34,170 nt of DNA from an uncultured Acetatifactor sp. (GTDB lineage Bacteria; Bacillota; Clostridia; Lachnospirales; Lachnospiraceae). How positions within the stretch are numbered: position 1 is the first letter of the stretch; the number at the start of each line of letters is the position of its first letter. A model generated the notes under the pieces. That model was not told where the DNA came from. It made no database searches and saw only the letters and a program-made list of their open reading frames with translations. The stretch spans positions 1-34,170 of the forward strand of contig CAJTLR010000039.1 in NCBI GenBank assembly GCA_910577185.1. The letters run 5' to 3'. This document shows positions 1 to 7,581 of this stretch, in pieces. Position numbers and translations under genes: made by a program.

Positions 1-2
1 GA

Positions 3-149
3 AAGTGCATACGGATAATAAAGGAGAAGGGCTGGAAGGTGATGCGGGATTCCCGCGCCCGGGCAAAGACCAGATTAGCGCTGCTGCTGTTTTTTACGGC
101 CAGGCCGTTGATGCATATTTTGTATCGGAGAATAGATCGATGGAAATAG
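3..149 (+). CDS. C-terminal tail of an upstream gene, possibly a glycosyltransferase (partial)
   Basis: The frame is open from the window edge and stops with TAG at 147-149, leaving about 48 residues. The tail is rich in Arg and Lys and has one short hydrophobic stretch (LALLLFFTARPLMHILY) followed by a basic end. That pattern is common at the membrane-associated C-terminus of family 2 glycosyltransferases in polysaccharide loci. No catalytic motif lies inside the window, so the assignment rests on composition and on the Wzy-like gene that follows after about 50 bases. Another frame (2 to about 160) is also open, but its residues look less protein-like. Confidence 0.4.
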   Translation, partial: KCIRIIKEKGWKVMRDSRARAKTRLALLLFFTARPLMHILYRRIDRWK

Positions 150-202
150 ACTTTTTGTGAGTGCCAGGGGATGTTTTTTGGGCCATAATGAAGGGAAAAG
201 AT

Positions 203-1498
203 ATGCTGAAAAAATGGAAGACAATTGACTTCAGTAAATTAATTTTAGTGTATATTGCGGTAAATCCGATATTTGACATGATGTATACAATATGGTCGGA
301 TTTTTCCGGAATGGAAGATTATGGGGCATTTGCGCCTAACCAAATTTTCAGGATACTATATATTGCGGTACTGGTATTAAATTTAAAAAAGCTGCGGGAT
401 TTTATTACAATATTTTTGATAGGTAGTTACTTATTGTTTACGGTAGTGGTACAAAGTTATCTGGGGTATACTCTTAATCTGGTTACAAATATCAACTTGA
501 TTGGAAAAGTAATATATTTTGCGGCGACGATTATAGTAATTTCCAGGCTTTTAGAGTTACAAAAACTTTCGGAAGAAAAACTGATTAAACCATTGGTGAT
601 ATCAACTGTAATTATATCTGTGAGCATATTGATAAGCCCCTTGGGCCTTGGCTACAGGGGATATGAACATGTTTTTAGTTTTAAAGGATTGTTTGGATAT
701 GCAAATTTTGTTTCAGGCTGCCTTTTAGGAATTCTTCCTATTTTACTATATGTGTATAAAGGAAAAAAGCGTATCTTCTATGTGTTGCTGGATTATTCCG
801 CACTATTGCTGCTTGGCAGTAAAGCAAGTGTGGCGGGAGGAACCGCTGTAATTGTAATTATGCTATGTTATTTATTAAAGTATGAGTCTGCAGTGAAGTT
901 TCATGCCTTAATCAGATTAAAGAAATTCTGGATATTGTTTGCTTGTGTGTCATTATGCCTGATAACGGTAATGGCAGTATTTTTATGGAATCAGATTCAG
1001 TATTTTAACAGCAGTAATTATTCACTCATTAATTTTCTTACATCCCATAGAAACCTGCAGACGGAATATGCATCAGAGTTTATAAAAAAGCTGGAGACGG
1101 GTAAGATATTGACGATTTTATTTGGTCTGGGATGTTCAAAAGTTTCACATATATTAAATTCCAGAATTAAGTCATTTTACACAATAGAGCAGGATTATAA
1201 TGGTATTCTGTTTTACTTCGGTGTACTTGCCTTCGCAATTTTATGCCTGTTTACAGCCAGGGTGATGTATGTAATTTGGAAGTTACTAAAAAAGAATATG
1301 CAAAAGTATTTTCCCTATGCATTAAGTTTTATGGTATTGCTGTTTCAGTCGATACTTGTAGGTCATGTAATATATGTGCCTCTTGCCAGTATATATTTTG
1401 CAATTGTCATTGCATTTCTTTTAAATGATTTTAAAAACGAGACAAAAGGTGAAAAAAGCTTGTCAGGGAAGCTTTGTGACAGTGATTCTGATGTCTGA
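203..1498 (+). CDS. O-antigen ligase/polymerase-like membrane protein (Wzy-type)
   Basis: This is a 431-residue, very hydrophobic protein with about ten predicted membrane spans and a longer extracytoplasmic loop in the second half (around residues 275-335), the usual architecture of Wzy/WaaL-family polymerases. The N-terminal NPIFDMMYTI resembles the opening of many Firmicutes O-antigen ligase family proteins. These enzymes join lipid-linked repeat units into a chain outside the membrane. I chose the ATG at 203 because AAGGGA at 191-196 sits at good spacing; the frame is also open from ATGs at 161 and 188. The gene is markedly more AT-rich than its neighbours, as polymerase genes often are. 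It is followed closely by a GT52-like enzyme and later by a flippase, which supports a Wzx/Wzy pathway. The family call is fairly secure; the linkage made is unknown. Confidence 0.8.
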   Translation: MLKKWKTIDFSKLILVYIAVNPIFDMMYTIWSDFSGMEDYGAFAPNQIFRILYIAVLVLNLKKLRDFITIFLIGSYLLFTVVVQSYLGYTLNLVTNINLIGKVIYFAATIIVISRLLELQKLSEEKLIKPLVISTVIISVSILISPLGLGYRGYEHVFSFKGLFGYANFVSGCLLGILPILLYVYKGKKRIFYVLLDYSALLLLGSKASVAGGTAVIVIMLCYLLKYESAVKFHALIRLKKFWILFACVSLCLITVMAVFLWNQIQYFNSSNYSLINFLTSHRNLQTEYASEFIKKLETGKILTILFGLGCSKVSHILNSRIKSFYTIEQDYNGILFYFGVLAFAILCLFTARVMYVIWKLLKKNMQKYFPYALSFMVLLFQSILVGHVIYVPLASIYFAIVIAFLLNDFKNETKGEKSLSGKLCDSDSDV

Positions 1499-1515
1499 TT
1501 AGGGAGAGAAAAATT

Positions 1516-2607
1516 GTGACAGACACAAAGAAGAAAATTCTGATCATAAGCAATACATACTACCAGCTGATTATGGCGGTACAGCTGAAATTAACTGTTT
1601 TTCATAAAGAAGATGTTGACATATGGCTGTCTGATGAGTCTGTAGGAGCTGAAGCAGTCTGCGGGCGTTTGAAGGGGATGGGACTATTTTCGGAAGTATG
1701 TTTTAAGGAGAGAAAAAGAATACATTCCACCGGCGGTTCCGGAAAGAGGAGCGATATTATAAAATACGTGGCCGGTTACAATTTTGGAAAACCGGTGTCT
1801 GAGACGGAAAAATTTTATGATGAAATTCTTTTTTACAATCTGGATTTGCCCCTATATGGCATTGCCGATTATTATGCGCAGCAGGGGCATGCATGCCGGT
1901 GGTCACAGTATGATGAGGGAATTTTGTCCTATGAACGTGATTTTGTAGTGGGAAGCAAAATAGGCAGGCTGGGCCTGACGCAGAAGATACGTTCTGTCAC
2001 GGGAAGACCGGAAATAACCCGGCTTGTGGACAAGTACTACTGTATGTTTCCCGAAATGAAAAAGTTACATAAGGGAGAGTGGGAGTTTGTGAAGATTCCC
2101 CCTGTAAGCCGGACCGGGAAGGAACTGCGCGGGATTCTGAATCAGGTGTTTGATTACAAGGCAGCAGAATTTTCACAAAAATATATCTTTTTTGCATCGT
2201 CTCATGATATTGATGGACATCCGATTGGAGAAACAGAACTGATATTGAAAATTGCAGATCAGGTGGGTGTGGACAATCTTCTGGTAAAACAGCATCCCAG
2301 GGATGCGCGGACGGTCTACCAGGAGAGTGGAATCAGGGTGATGAAAAACTCGTTTGTTCCATGGGAAATTATGCATATGAATCTTGAGGACAGCGAAAAG
2401 GTTTTACTGACAACAACCAGCAGTGCTTTTCTGGGAAGCAGTGCAATGCTGGGAAGTTCCATGAAGGCATATTTTCTGTCTGACTGTCTCTCATGTCAGT
2501 CAGAATATATAGAGAAGGAGAGACAGGGGATTCGTAAAATGGTGGGTTCCCTGCACAAAAATGGGTTATGCGGCAGTGTTCAGATATATGGGCAGAAATG
2601 TGTTTGA
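1516..2607 (+). CDS. Glycosyltransferase with bacterial sialyltransferase motifs (GT52-like)
   Basis: This 363-residue soluble protein starts at GTG 1516 behind GGGAGAG (1502-1508). The N-terminus (LIISNTYYQLIMAVQLK) resembles GT52 and related enzymes. Three signatures of bacterial sialyltransferases can be seen in order: an acidic D/E-D/E-G motif (DEG, residues 133-135), an HP motif (KQHPRD, 258-263) and a Ser/Thr-rich motif (TTTSS, 299-303). In GT38, GT52 and GT80 the HP and Ser motifs bind the CMP-sugar donor. A CMP-sugar synthetase is encoded 4 kb downstream in the same direction, so I infer that this enzyme transfers a sialic-like or Kdo-like residue onto the repeat unit. The C-terminus overlaps a small ORF in another frame (2561-2803). 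Exact donor and acceptor are unknown; a non-sialic CMP-ulosonate is as likely as sialic acid. Confidence 0.7.
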   Translation: MTDTKKKILIISNTYYQLIMAVQLKLTVFHKEDVDIWLSDESVGAEAVCGRLKGMGLFSEVCFKERKRIHSTGGSGKRSDIIKYVAGYNFGKPVSETEKFYDEILFYNLDLPLYGIADYYAQQGHACRWSQYDEGILSYERDFVVGSKIGRLGLTQKIRSVTGRPEITRLVDKYYCMFPEMKKLHKGEWEFVKIPPVSRTGKELRGILNQVFDYKAAEFSQKYIFFASSHDIDGHPIGETELILKIADQVGVDNLLVKQHPRDARTVYQESGIRVMKNSFVPWEIMHMNLEDSEKVLLTTTSSAFLGSSAMLGSSMKAYFLSDCLSCQSEYIEKERQGIRKMVGSLHKNGLCGSVQIYGQKCV

Positions 2608-2803
2608 AACAGGAAAGAAAATTCCTGTTTTGTCATATCTGTTATGCCCGTTTTACACTCTGGCAGAAGGAATTCGGCTGAGCCTGAAAAACATCAGGTG
2701 GGCAAGAAAAATATACCGGAGATTTCACCTGGACAAGCTGTTGTATGGGCGCTCCACGGAAAAATATACCCAGAGCGTAGACCGGGAGGTGCTGGGAAAG
2801 TAA
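2561..2803 (+). CDS. Small ORF of unknown function overlapping the GT52-like gene end
   Basis: This 80-residue frame begins inside the end of the preceding gene and runs 196 bases past it to TAA. Its codon use looks natural, and the peptide has a hydrophobic stretch (VLSYLLCPFYTLAEGIRLSL) followed by a basic tail, unlike a random reading frame. It could be a small gene translated by coupling, the displaced C-terminus of the GT52-like protein after a frameshift, or the remnant of a lost gene. I recognise no family. No good ribosome binding site was seen before ATG 2561. Confidence 0.35.
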   Translation: MGYAAVFRYMGRNVFETGKKIPVLSYLLCPFYTLAEGIRLSLKNIRWARKIYRRFHLDKLLYGRSTEKYTQSVDREVLGK

Positions 2804-2943
2804 AGCCTCCGAAGCGTCCGGGTAAAAAATATCAGGAACAGTTACAGACAGCATGAGAAGGCCATGGTCCTGCCGGTAAAGGGGCTGGAAGGGCGGGTGA
2901 GGGGCCGGAAGAGCTGATGCGGAACTGGAAACAGGAGGCAAAT

Positions 2944-4089
2944 ATGATAGGCATTGTAAATGTGCAGTGGTTTGACAATCCGGGGGCAGTTTTGCTGTGC
3001 TATGCGTTACAGCAGACAGTGGGCAGACTCAGGCCCGGTGAGCAGGTGGAAATTATCAATTACACTTGCGGCGGAAAGATCGAAAAAGCCGGCATTTTTC
3101 ATAAGGTGGCCAAGGTTCCGGCCAAGGTCAGGACAAAGGTATTAGGCCGGAAAAGGATAGCGGGGGTAAAATATGGACTGCTTTTGAGACAGCGCCATGA
3201 ACGATACGAAGAGTTTCGAAAGGAATACCTTAACCGGACTGCAGGATTTAGGGATGTGTCTTCTCCCATATTGGATACGCCATATACACATTGTATTGTG
3301 GGCAGTGATGTGGTGTGGAAGCCGGACATCGCAAAGGTGATAGATGCGAAAGTTTATTTTCTGCAGTTTGCGGATAAGTCCGTGAAAAAGATAGCCTATG
3401 CGGCCAGCATAGGTACGGATGATGATGCTATATTACAGCCGCTGACGTCCCTCTATAAAAAGCTCACAGAAGATTTTGACGCCATCTCCATGAGAGAGGC
3501 AAGCGGTGTTGCATTTATGCAGCCGCTGACAAAAAAGCAGATAAAAGAGGTGGCAGATCCGGTTTTTTTGCTGGACAAAGAGGATTATAGGAGGATGATT
3601 CCGGTAACCGGGCCCATGGAGGGCAGATATATTTATCTCTATTTGCTTTCACCCAATGGGGAGGCTGTGGATTATGCCATTGGCCTTGCAAAAAAGAAGG
3701 CGCTGAAAATTTTATTTGATGTACATACGGATGTAAATTTTAAATTATGGGAAGAGATGCAGGATATCTTTGAGGCATCTGTTGCGGCAGGCCCGGCTGA
3801 ATTTTTGTCAAACATTTATTATGCGGATTATGTGGTGACAGATTCGTTTCACGGGACATCGTTTTCTCTCATTTTTCAGAAAGAATTTTATACTTACCCA
3901 AGAATTTCAAACGGGGTGGATATCAGTACAAGAATGAAGAACCTGCTGGAAAAAGTAGATCTCCGGAACCGGTACTGTATTCCGGAAAAAGGAGAGGCGG
4001 CTGAAAAAATTAATTACTGTATGGTGGATGGGAAAATAGCGGAAATGAGAAAGGATGCCCTGGAGTTTTTGAAAGGAGTTCTGGAATAA
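2944..4089 (+). CDS. Polysaccharide pyruvyl transferase family protein
   Basis: This is 381 residues, the usual size for the PS_pyruv_trans family (CsaB/WcaK-like), which adds pyruvate ketals from phosphoenolpyruvate to sugars of surface polymers. Visible family features are the N-terminal glycine/asparagine loop (WFDNPGAVLLCYALQQTV), a central IVGSDVVWKPD segment, DAISMREASGV and a C-terminal VTDSFHGTSFSLIF motif. ATG 2944 follows AGGAGG at 2933-2938. The frame is open further upstream to 2917, but that part lacks a site. It ends four bases before the flippase gene and lies near an FrhB-like gene, a pairing often found in polysaccharide loci. Not every family member is a proven pyruvyl transferase, so the chemistry is inferred. 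Confidence 0.82.
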   Translation: MIGIVNVQWFDNPGAVLLCYALQQTVGRLRPGEQVEIINYTCGGKIEKAGIFHKVAKVPAKVRTKVLGRKRIAGVKYGLLLRQRHERYEEFRKEYLNRTAGFRDVSSPILDTPYTHCIVGSDVVWKPDIAKVIDAKVYFLQFADKSVKKIAYAASIGTDDDAILQPLTSLYKKLTEDFDAISMREASGVAFMQPLTKKQIKEVADPVFLLDKEDYRRMIPVTGPMEGRYIYLYLLSPNGEAVDYAIGLAKKKALKILFDVHTDVNFKLWEEMQDIFEASVAAGPAEFLSNIYYADYVVTDSFHGTSFSLIFQKEFYTYPRISNGVDISTRMKNLLEKVDLRNRYCIPEKGEAAEKINYCMVDGKIAEMRKDALEFLKGVLE

Positions 4090-4093
4090 ACAG

Positions 4094-5539
4094 ATGAGTA
4101 AAATCAGGAATTATTTTCATCAGTATCAGAAAATTCCGGTGCAGGCAAAAGCTGCAATGTGGTTTACCATATGCAGTGTGCTGCAGAAAGGCCTGCATAT
4201 GCTTACCATGCCCTTGTTTACCCGGATTCTTACTACAGAACAGTATGGATTATCCACATTGTATTTTGCCTGGATGGATATCATTGTGATCTTTACTTCC
4301 CTGAAACTGGCATCGGGGGTATTCAATAATGGCATGATATATTATCAGGAAGACAGGGACAGATTTCAGGCATCCATGCAGGGATTGTCCACAGTGAGTG
4401 CGATACTTTGCATGATAATTTATTTTTTATTTCCGGCTTTTTTTCAAAAACTGTTGGGACTGTCGCCGAATCTGATACTTTCCATGCTGATTTATGCATT
4501 TTTTTATCCGTCGCTGTTGTACTGGACTGCCCGCCAGCGGTTTGAGTATCGATATATCGGATTTACCCTGGCCACAGTGGGAATGTCGTTTGTCACGACC
4601 CTGGTTTCGGTTTTATTCACATTTTTTGAAGATAAAGGCACCATGAAGATTATCGGTTATGTGACAGCAGCAACAGCCGTAAATCTTGTGTTTTACATAT
4701 ACCTGTTTGTCAGGGGGAAAATTTTTTTCCACAGAGAGTATTGGACTTATGCATTAAAATTCAATTTGCCGCTGATACCGCACTATTTGTCAATGATTAT
4801 CCTGAACCAGTGTGACAGGATCATGATTGCAAATATGTGCGGGGAGACGGAAGCAGGCATTTACGGAGTGGCCTACACCATAGGAAAAACGGTTTTGCTG
4901 TTTAACTCTGCAATAACGGCGTCATTTACACCATGGATGTATGAGAAGCTGAAGACAAAGCGATATGAAGGGATTCCGGGAGTATCCGTTTCTTTGTTTG
5001 TACTGATTGCCGTTCTGGGAGCCGGTGTCATGCTGTTTGCCCCGGAGGTCATTATGATTTTTGCGACACAAGAGTACATGCAGGCCGTTTATGCCGTTCC
5101 GCCCATAACGGCCGGTGTGTTTTTCACTTTTGTATACAATCAGGTTTCCACGGTGGAGTTTTACTATGGAAAATCAAAATATATCATGGTTGCTTCGGTG
5201 GCCGGGGCGATTCTGAATCTCTTTTTAAATTATGTTGCGATTCAGTGGTTCGGCTTTATTGCAGCGGCATATACCTCCATGTTCTGCTATATTCTGTTTG
5301 CGGTATGCCATTATTTCCTGATGCGGCTGCTGTGCAGAAAAAACGGTATTTCTGTGAATTTGTTCCCGGGAAAAAGACTGGCGCTTTTATCTGCCGTTAT
5401 GATCATCATTACCGTGGGCGTAAACTTTTTCTATCAATATAATTTGATTCGATACGGGCTGCTTCTGGTTATGCTGGGACTTACGGCAATGAAACGGAAA
5501 AAAATCCTTCTGTTATGGAACAGGATGAAAGAGGGGTGA
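4094..5539 (+). CDS. Polysaccharide flippase (Wzx-like, MOP superfamily)
   Basis: This is 481 residues with roughly 12-14 membrane spans. The N-terminus has the GLHMLTMPLFTRILTTEQYG pattern that is highly characteristic of Wzx/RfbX-type flippases, and the middle has LPLIPHYLSMIILNQCDRIM, also typical. The protein would move undecaprenyl-linked repeat units to the outer face of the membrane for the Wzy-like polymerase at 203-1498. It starts four bases after the pyruvyl transferase stop, so translational coupling is likely; the only Shine-Dalgarno-like sequence (AAGGAG near 4073) is rather distant. Confidence 0.9.
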   Translation: MSKIRNYFHQYQKIPVQAKAAMWFTICSVLQKGLHMLTMPLFTRILTTEQYGLSTLYFAWMDIIVIFTSLKLASGVFNNGMIYYQEDRDRFQASMQGLSTVSAILCMIIYFLFPAFFQKLLGLSPNLILSMLIYAFFYPSLLYWTARQRFEYRYIGFTLATVGMSFVTTLVSVLFTFFEDKGTMKIIGYVTAATAVNLVFYIYLFVRGKIFFHREYWTYALKFNLPLIPHYLSMIILNQCDRIMIANMCGETEAGIYGVAYTIGKTVLLFNSAITASFTPWMYEKLKTKRYEGIPGVSVSLFVLIAVLGAGVMLFAPEVIMIFATQEYMQAVYAVPPITAGVFFTFVYNQVSTVEFYYGKSKYIMVASVAGAILNLFLNYVAIQWFGFIAAAYTSMFCYILFAVCHYFLMRLLCRKNGISVNLFPGKRLALLSAVMIIITVGVNFFYQYNLIRYGLLLVMLGLTAMKRKKILLLWNRMKEG

Positions 5540-5545
5540 AGCATT

Positions 5546-6762
5546 ATGCATATTGGAGAAAATCAGCATTGCTGCGGGTGCGGAGCCTGCCAGGGGATTT
5601 GCCCGGTACATGCGGTGAAAATGAAGAATGACCGGGAAGGCTTCATCCGGGCTTACGTTGCGGAAGAAAAGTGCATTTCCTGCGGTATGTGCACGGCAGT
5701 GTGCCCTGTTTCCCCGGACAAAAGCCTTTTTTCTGAAACACGTAAAGTATTTGCCGCTGTGAACAAGGATGAAGATACGGTCAGGAGAAGTTCGTCGGGC
5801 GGTGTGTTTTCGGCACTGGCCCGGGAACTGTTAGACGGCAAAGGTGCGGTGTATGGCTGTGCAATGAATGAGAATATAGAGGCAGTGCATATCCGCATAA
5901 CAGATGCAGGGGAACTGGACAGACTGCGGCGGTCGAAATATGTCCAGAGTAACACAGGTGAAACCTTTGAGGAGGTCCGGAAAGACCTGGAGGAAGGACG
6001 AAAAGTTCTATATTCGGGAACTCCCTGTCAGATTGCGGGACTCAGACTTTATCTGGAAAAGAAATGCCGGGATTTTAAGACATGGGCCGGCAGTCTGTAC
6101 TGCGCAGACCTGATCTGTCACGGGGTACCAAGCCCGGGGATGTTTGCGGAAAACATACGTTTTTGGCAAAGGAGATACTCCCAATCGATGGATACATATG
6201 AATTCCGCCTGAAACCGGATAACTGCAGAAATATATATTTTTTTTTCTGCGTAGCAGGCTCGGGGGGGTAGTCTGGAGGCCCTGGTACAGGGATCCGTAC
6301 TATGAAGCTTTTTACAACTTTAAGTCTTATAATGAAATGTGCTATCAATGTCCCTTTGCCTGCAGGGACCGCGTGGGAGATATAACGATAGGAGATTACC
6401 ACTGGGCTGCGGAGCATCATGAAGACTTAAGGGAAAAAAATCAAGGAAAAAGTTTTTCCATATCCTGCCTGCTGGTGAATACGGAACAGGGGGAACATCT
6501 GCTGGATCAGGTAAAGGATAAATTTGACTTATATCCCACAGAGAGAAAGTGGGTGGAAGAAAGGAATAAGAATCTGATACGGCCCACATTGCGGCCCCGG
6601 GAGAGGGATTCCATATATCAGGAAATTCAGACATATGGTTATGGAAAATGGGCTGCAAAGTATTATGTTTCATGGGCATATGTCAGAAATCTGTCTCTGG
6701 TCAGAATGCTGGCCCGGATGAAGCGAAAGTTCAAAGATGGTTTGAAAGGGGGACATGTATGA
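5546..6762 (+). pseudogene. FrhB-like Fe-S protein (F420 hydrogenase/dehydrogenase beta family), split by a frameshift
   Basis: The first frame (5546-6271) encodes two ferredoxin-type clusters (CGCGACQGICP and CISCGMCTAVCP), then SSSGGVFSALA and YSGTPCQIAGL, hallmarks of the FrhB/FdhB_C proteins of polysaccharide loci. It stops at TAG 6269 just after a run of seven G (6262-6268). The rest of the family pattern (RPWYRDPYYEAF, CYQCPFACRDRVGDITIGDYH) continues in the -1 frame to 6762. The switch must fall between a run of nine T (6238-6246) and the G run; adding one base restores a protein of about 405 residues. It may be a sequencing error, a true null, or an on/off slippage tract. These proteins are thought to be redox partners and often sit beside pyruvyl transferases. 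The second part ends in an ATGA overlap with the kdsB-like gene. Confidence 0.8.
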
Positions 6763-7496
6763 AAATTGCAGGTATTATTCCGGCGCGATATGGCTCCAGC
6801 AGGCTTCCGGGAAAGCCGCTGCGGGATATTCTGGGGCATCCCATGATCTGGTGGGTTTATCATAGGGTCAGCTCCGTTAAGGAGTTAGATGAGGTTTGTG
6901 TAGCCACGGATGATGAGCGCATTTACCGGATATGCGCTGAACATAATATTCCGGTTATGATGACATCCGCCGGCCATAGGACGGCGGCGCATCGCCTGCA
7001 GGAGGTGGCAGGGAAAATGGAAGCGGATTTTTACCTTCAGTTAAACGGGGATGAACCTCTTATCAATACCGGGGCCATTGCTGCGGCAATACCCGGGGAA
7101 ATTCCGCAGGACAGGGAATTTGGCACAAATATTATAACAGAAATATCAGACCCGGCCCAGGTTATGGATGCCTCTAACATAAAAGTAGTTTTTGATGAAA
7201 ATTATCATGCCTTGTATATGTCCAGGACGCCTGTTCCGTATCCGTTCCGGGAAATCAGTTTTCAGTATTATAAACATGTGGGAATTATCGGATACAATAA
7301 AAAAATGCTGGACTTCTACAAAAATTCACAGCCTGGCCGGTTTGAACGGATAGAAGGAATTGACACGCTGCGCTTTCTTGATTATGGAAAACAACTGAAG
7401 TTTATTCCGGTTCCGGACTGTCACAGTCTGTCGGTGGACACGGAAAAGGATTTGGATATGGTTATCCGTATGATGAAGGAGAGGATTGAAAATTGA
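6759..7496 (+). CDS. KdsB-like CMP-sugar (ulosonate) cytidylyltransferase
   Basis: This is 245 residues, close to the length of E. coli KdsB. The N-terminus has the nucleotide-binding signature IPARYGSSRLPGKP (residues 7-20), followed by CVATDDERI, LQLNGDEPLI and SRTPVPYPF, all in the order of CMP-Kdo synthetases. Family enzymes activate a 2-keto sugar acid with CTP. Some positions depart from textbook KdsB: NGDEP instead of QGDEP, and GHRTAAHRL where KdsB usually has H-x-S-G-T-(D/E)-R. A substrate other than Kdo is therefore likely. ATG 6759 overlaps the upstream stop (ATGA), with GGGGGA just before. The last codons and stop lie inside a palindromic repeat. The next two genes probably supply its substrate. 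Confidence 0.82.
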   Translation: MKIAGIIPARYGSSRLPGKPLRDILGHPMIWWVYHRVSSVKELDEVCVATDDERIYRICAEHNIPVMMTSAGHRTAAHRLQEVAGKMEADFYLQLNGDEPLINTGAIAAAIPGEIPQDREFGTNIITEISDPAQVMDASNIKVVFDENYHALYMSRTPVPYPFREISFQYYKHVGIIGYNKKMLDFYKNSQPGRFERIEGIDTLRFLDYGKQLKFIPVPDCHSLSVDTEKDLDMVIRMMKERIEN

Positions 7497-7554
7497 AAAT
7501 TTTCAATCCCAAGTTTGTGTCTGCGCGGCATCCACAAACTTGACATGCGCAAAA
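7483..7554 (+). repeat. Palindromic intergenic element, copy 1 (stop codon of the kdsB-like gene in its loop)
   Basis: Two hairpins in tandem. The first has a perfect 12-bp stem, GGATTGAAAATT (7483-7494) with AATTTTCAATCC (7498-7509), and the TGA stop at 7494-7496 lies at its apex. The second has a perfect 10-bp stem, CAAGTTTGTG (7510-7519) with CACAAACTTG (7533-7542), and a GC-rich loop, followed by GCGCAAAA. A second copy with the same layout lies at 24584. There is no T run after the stems, so it is not a classic terminator. Confidence 0.7.
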
Positions 7555-7581
7555 GGCCGTGCAGAAATGGGGAGAAACATA

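Noticed and set aside
7486..7581. N-terminal extension of the aldolase
   Set aside because: It would be translated from the palindromic repeat and has a non-homologous look; GGGGAG before ATG 7582 fits the conserved start.
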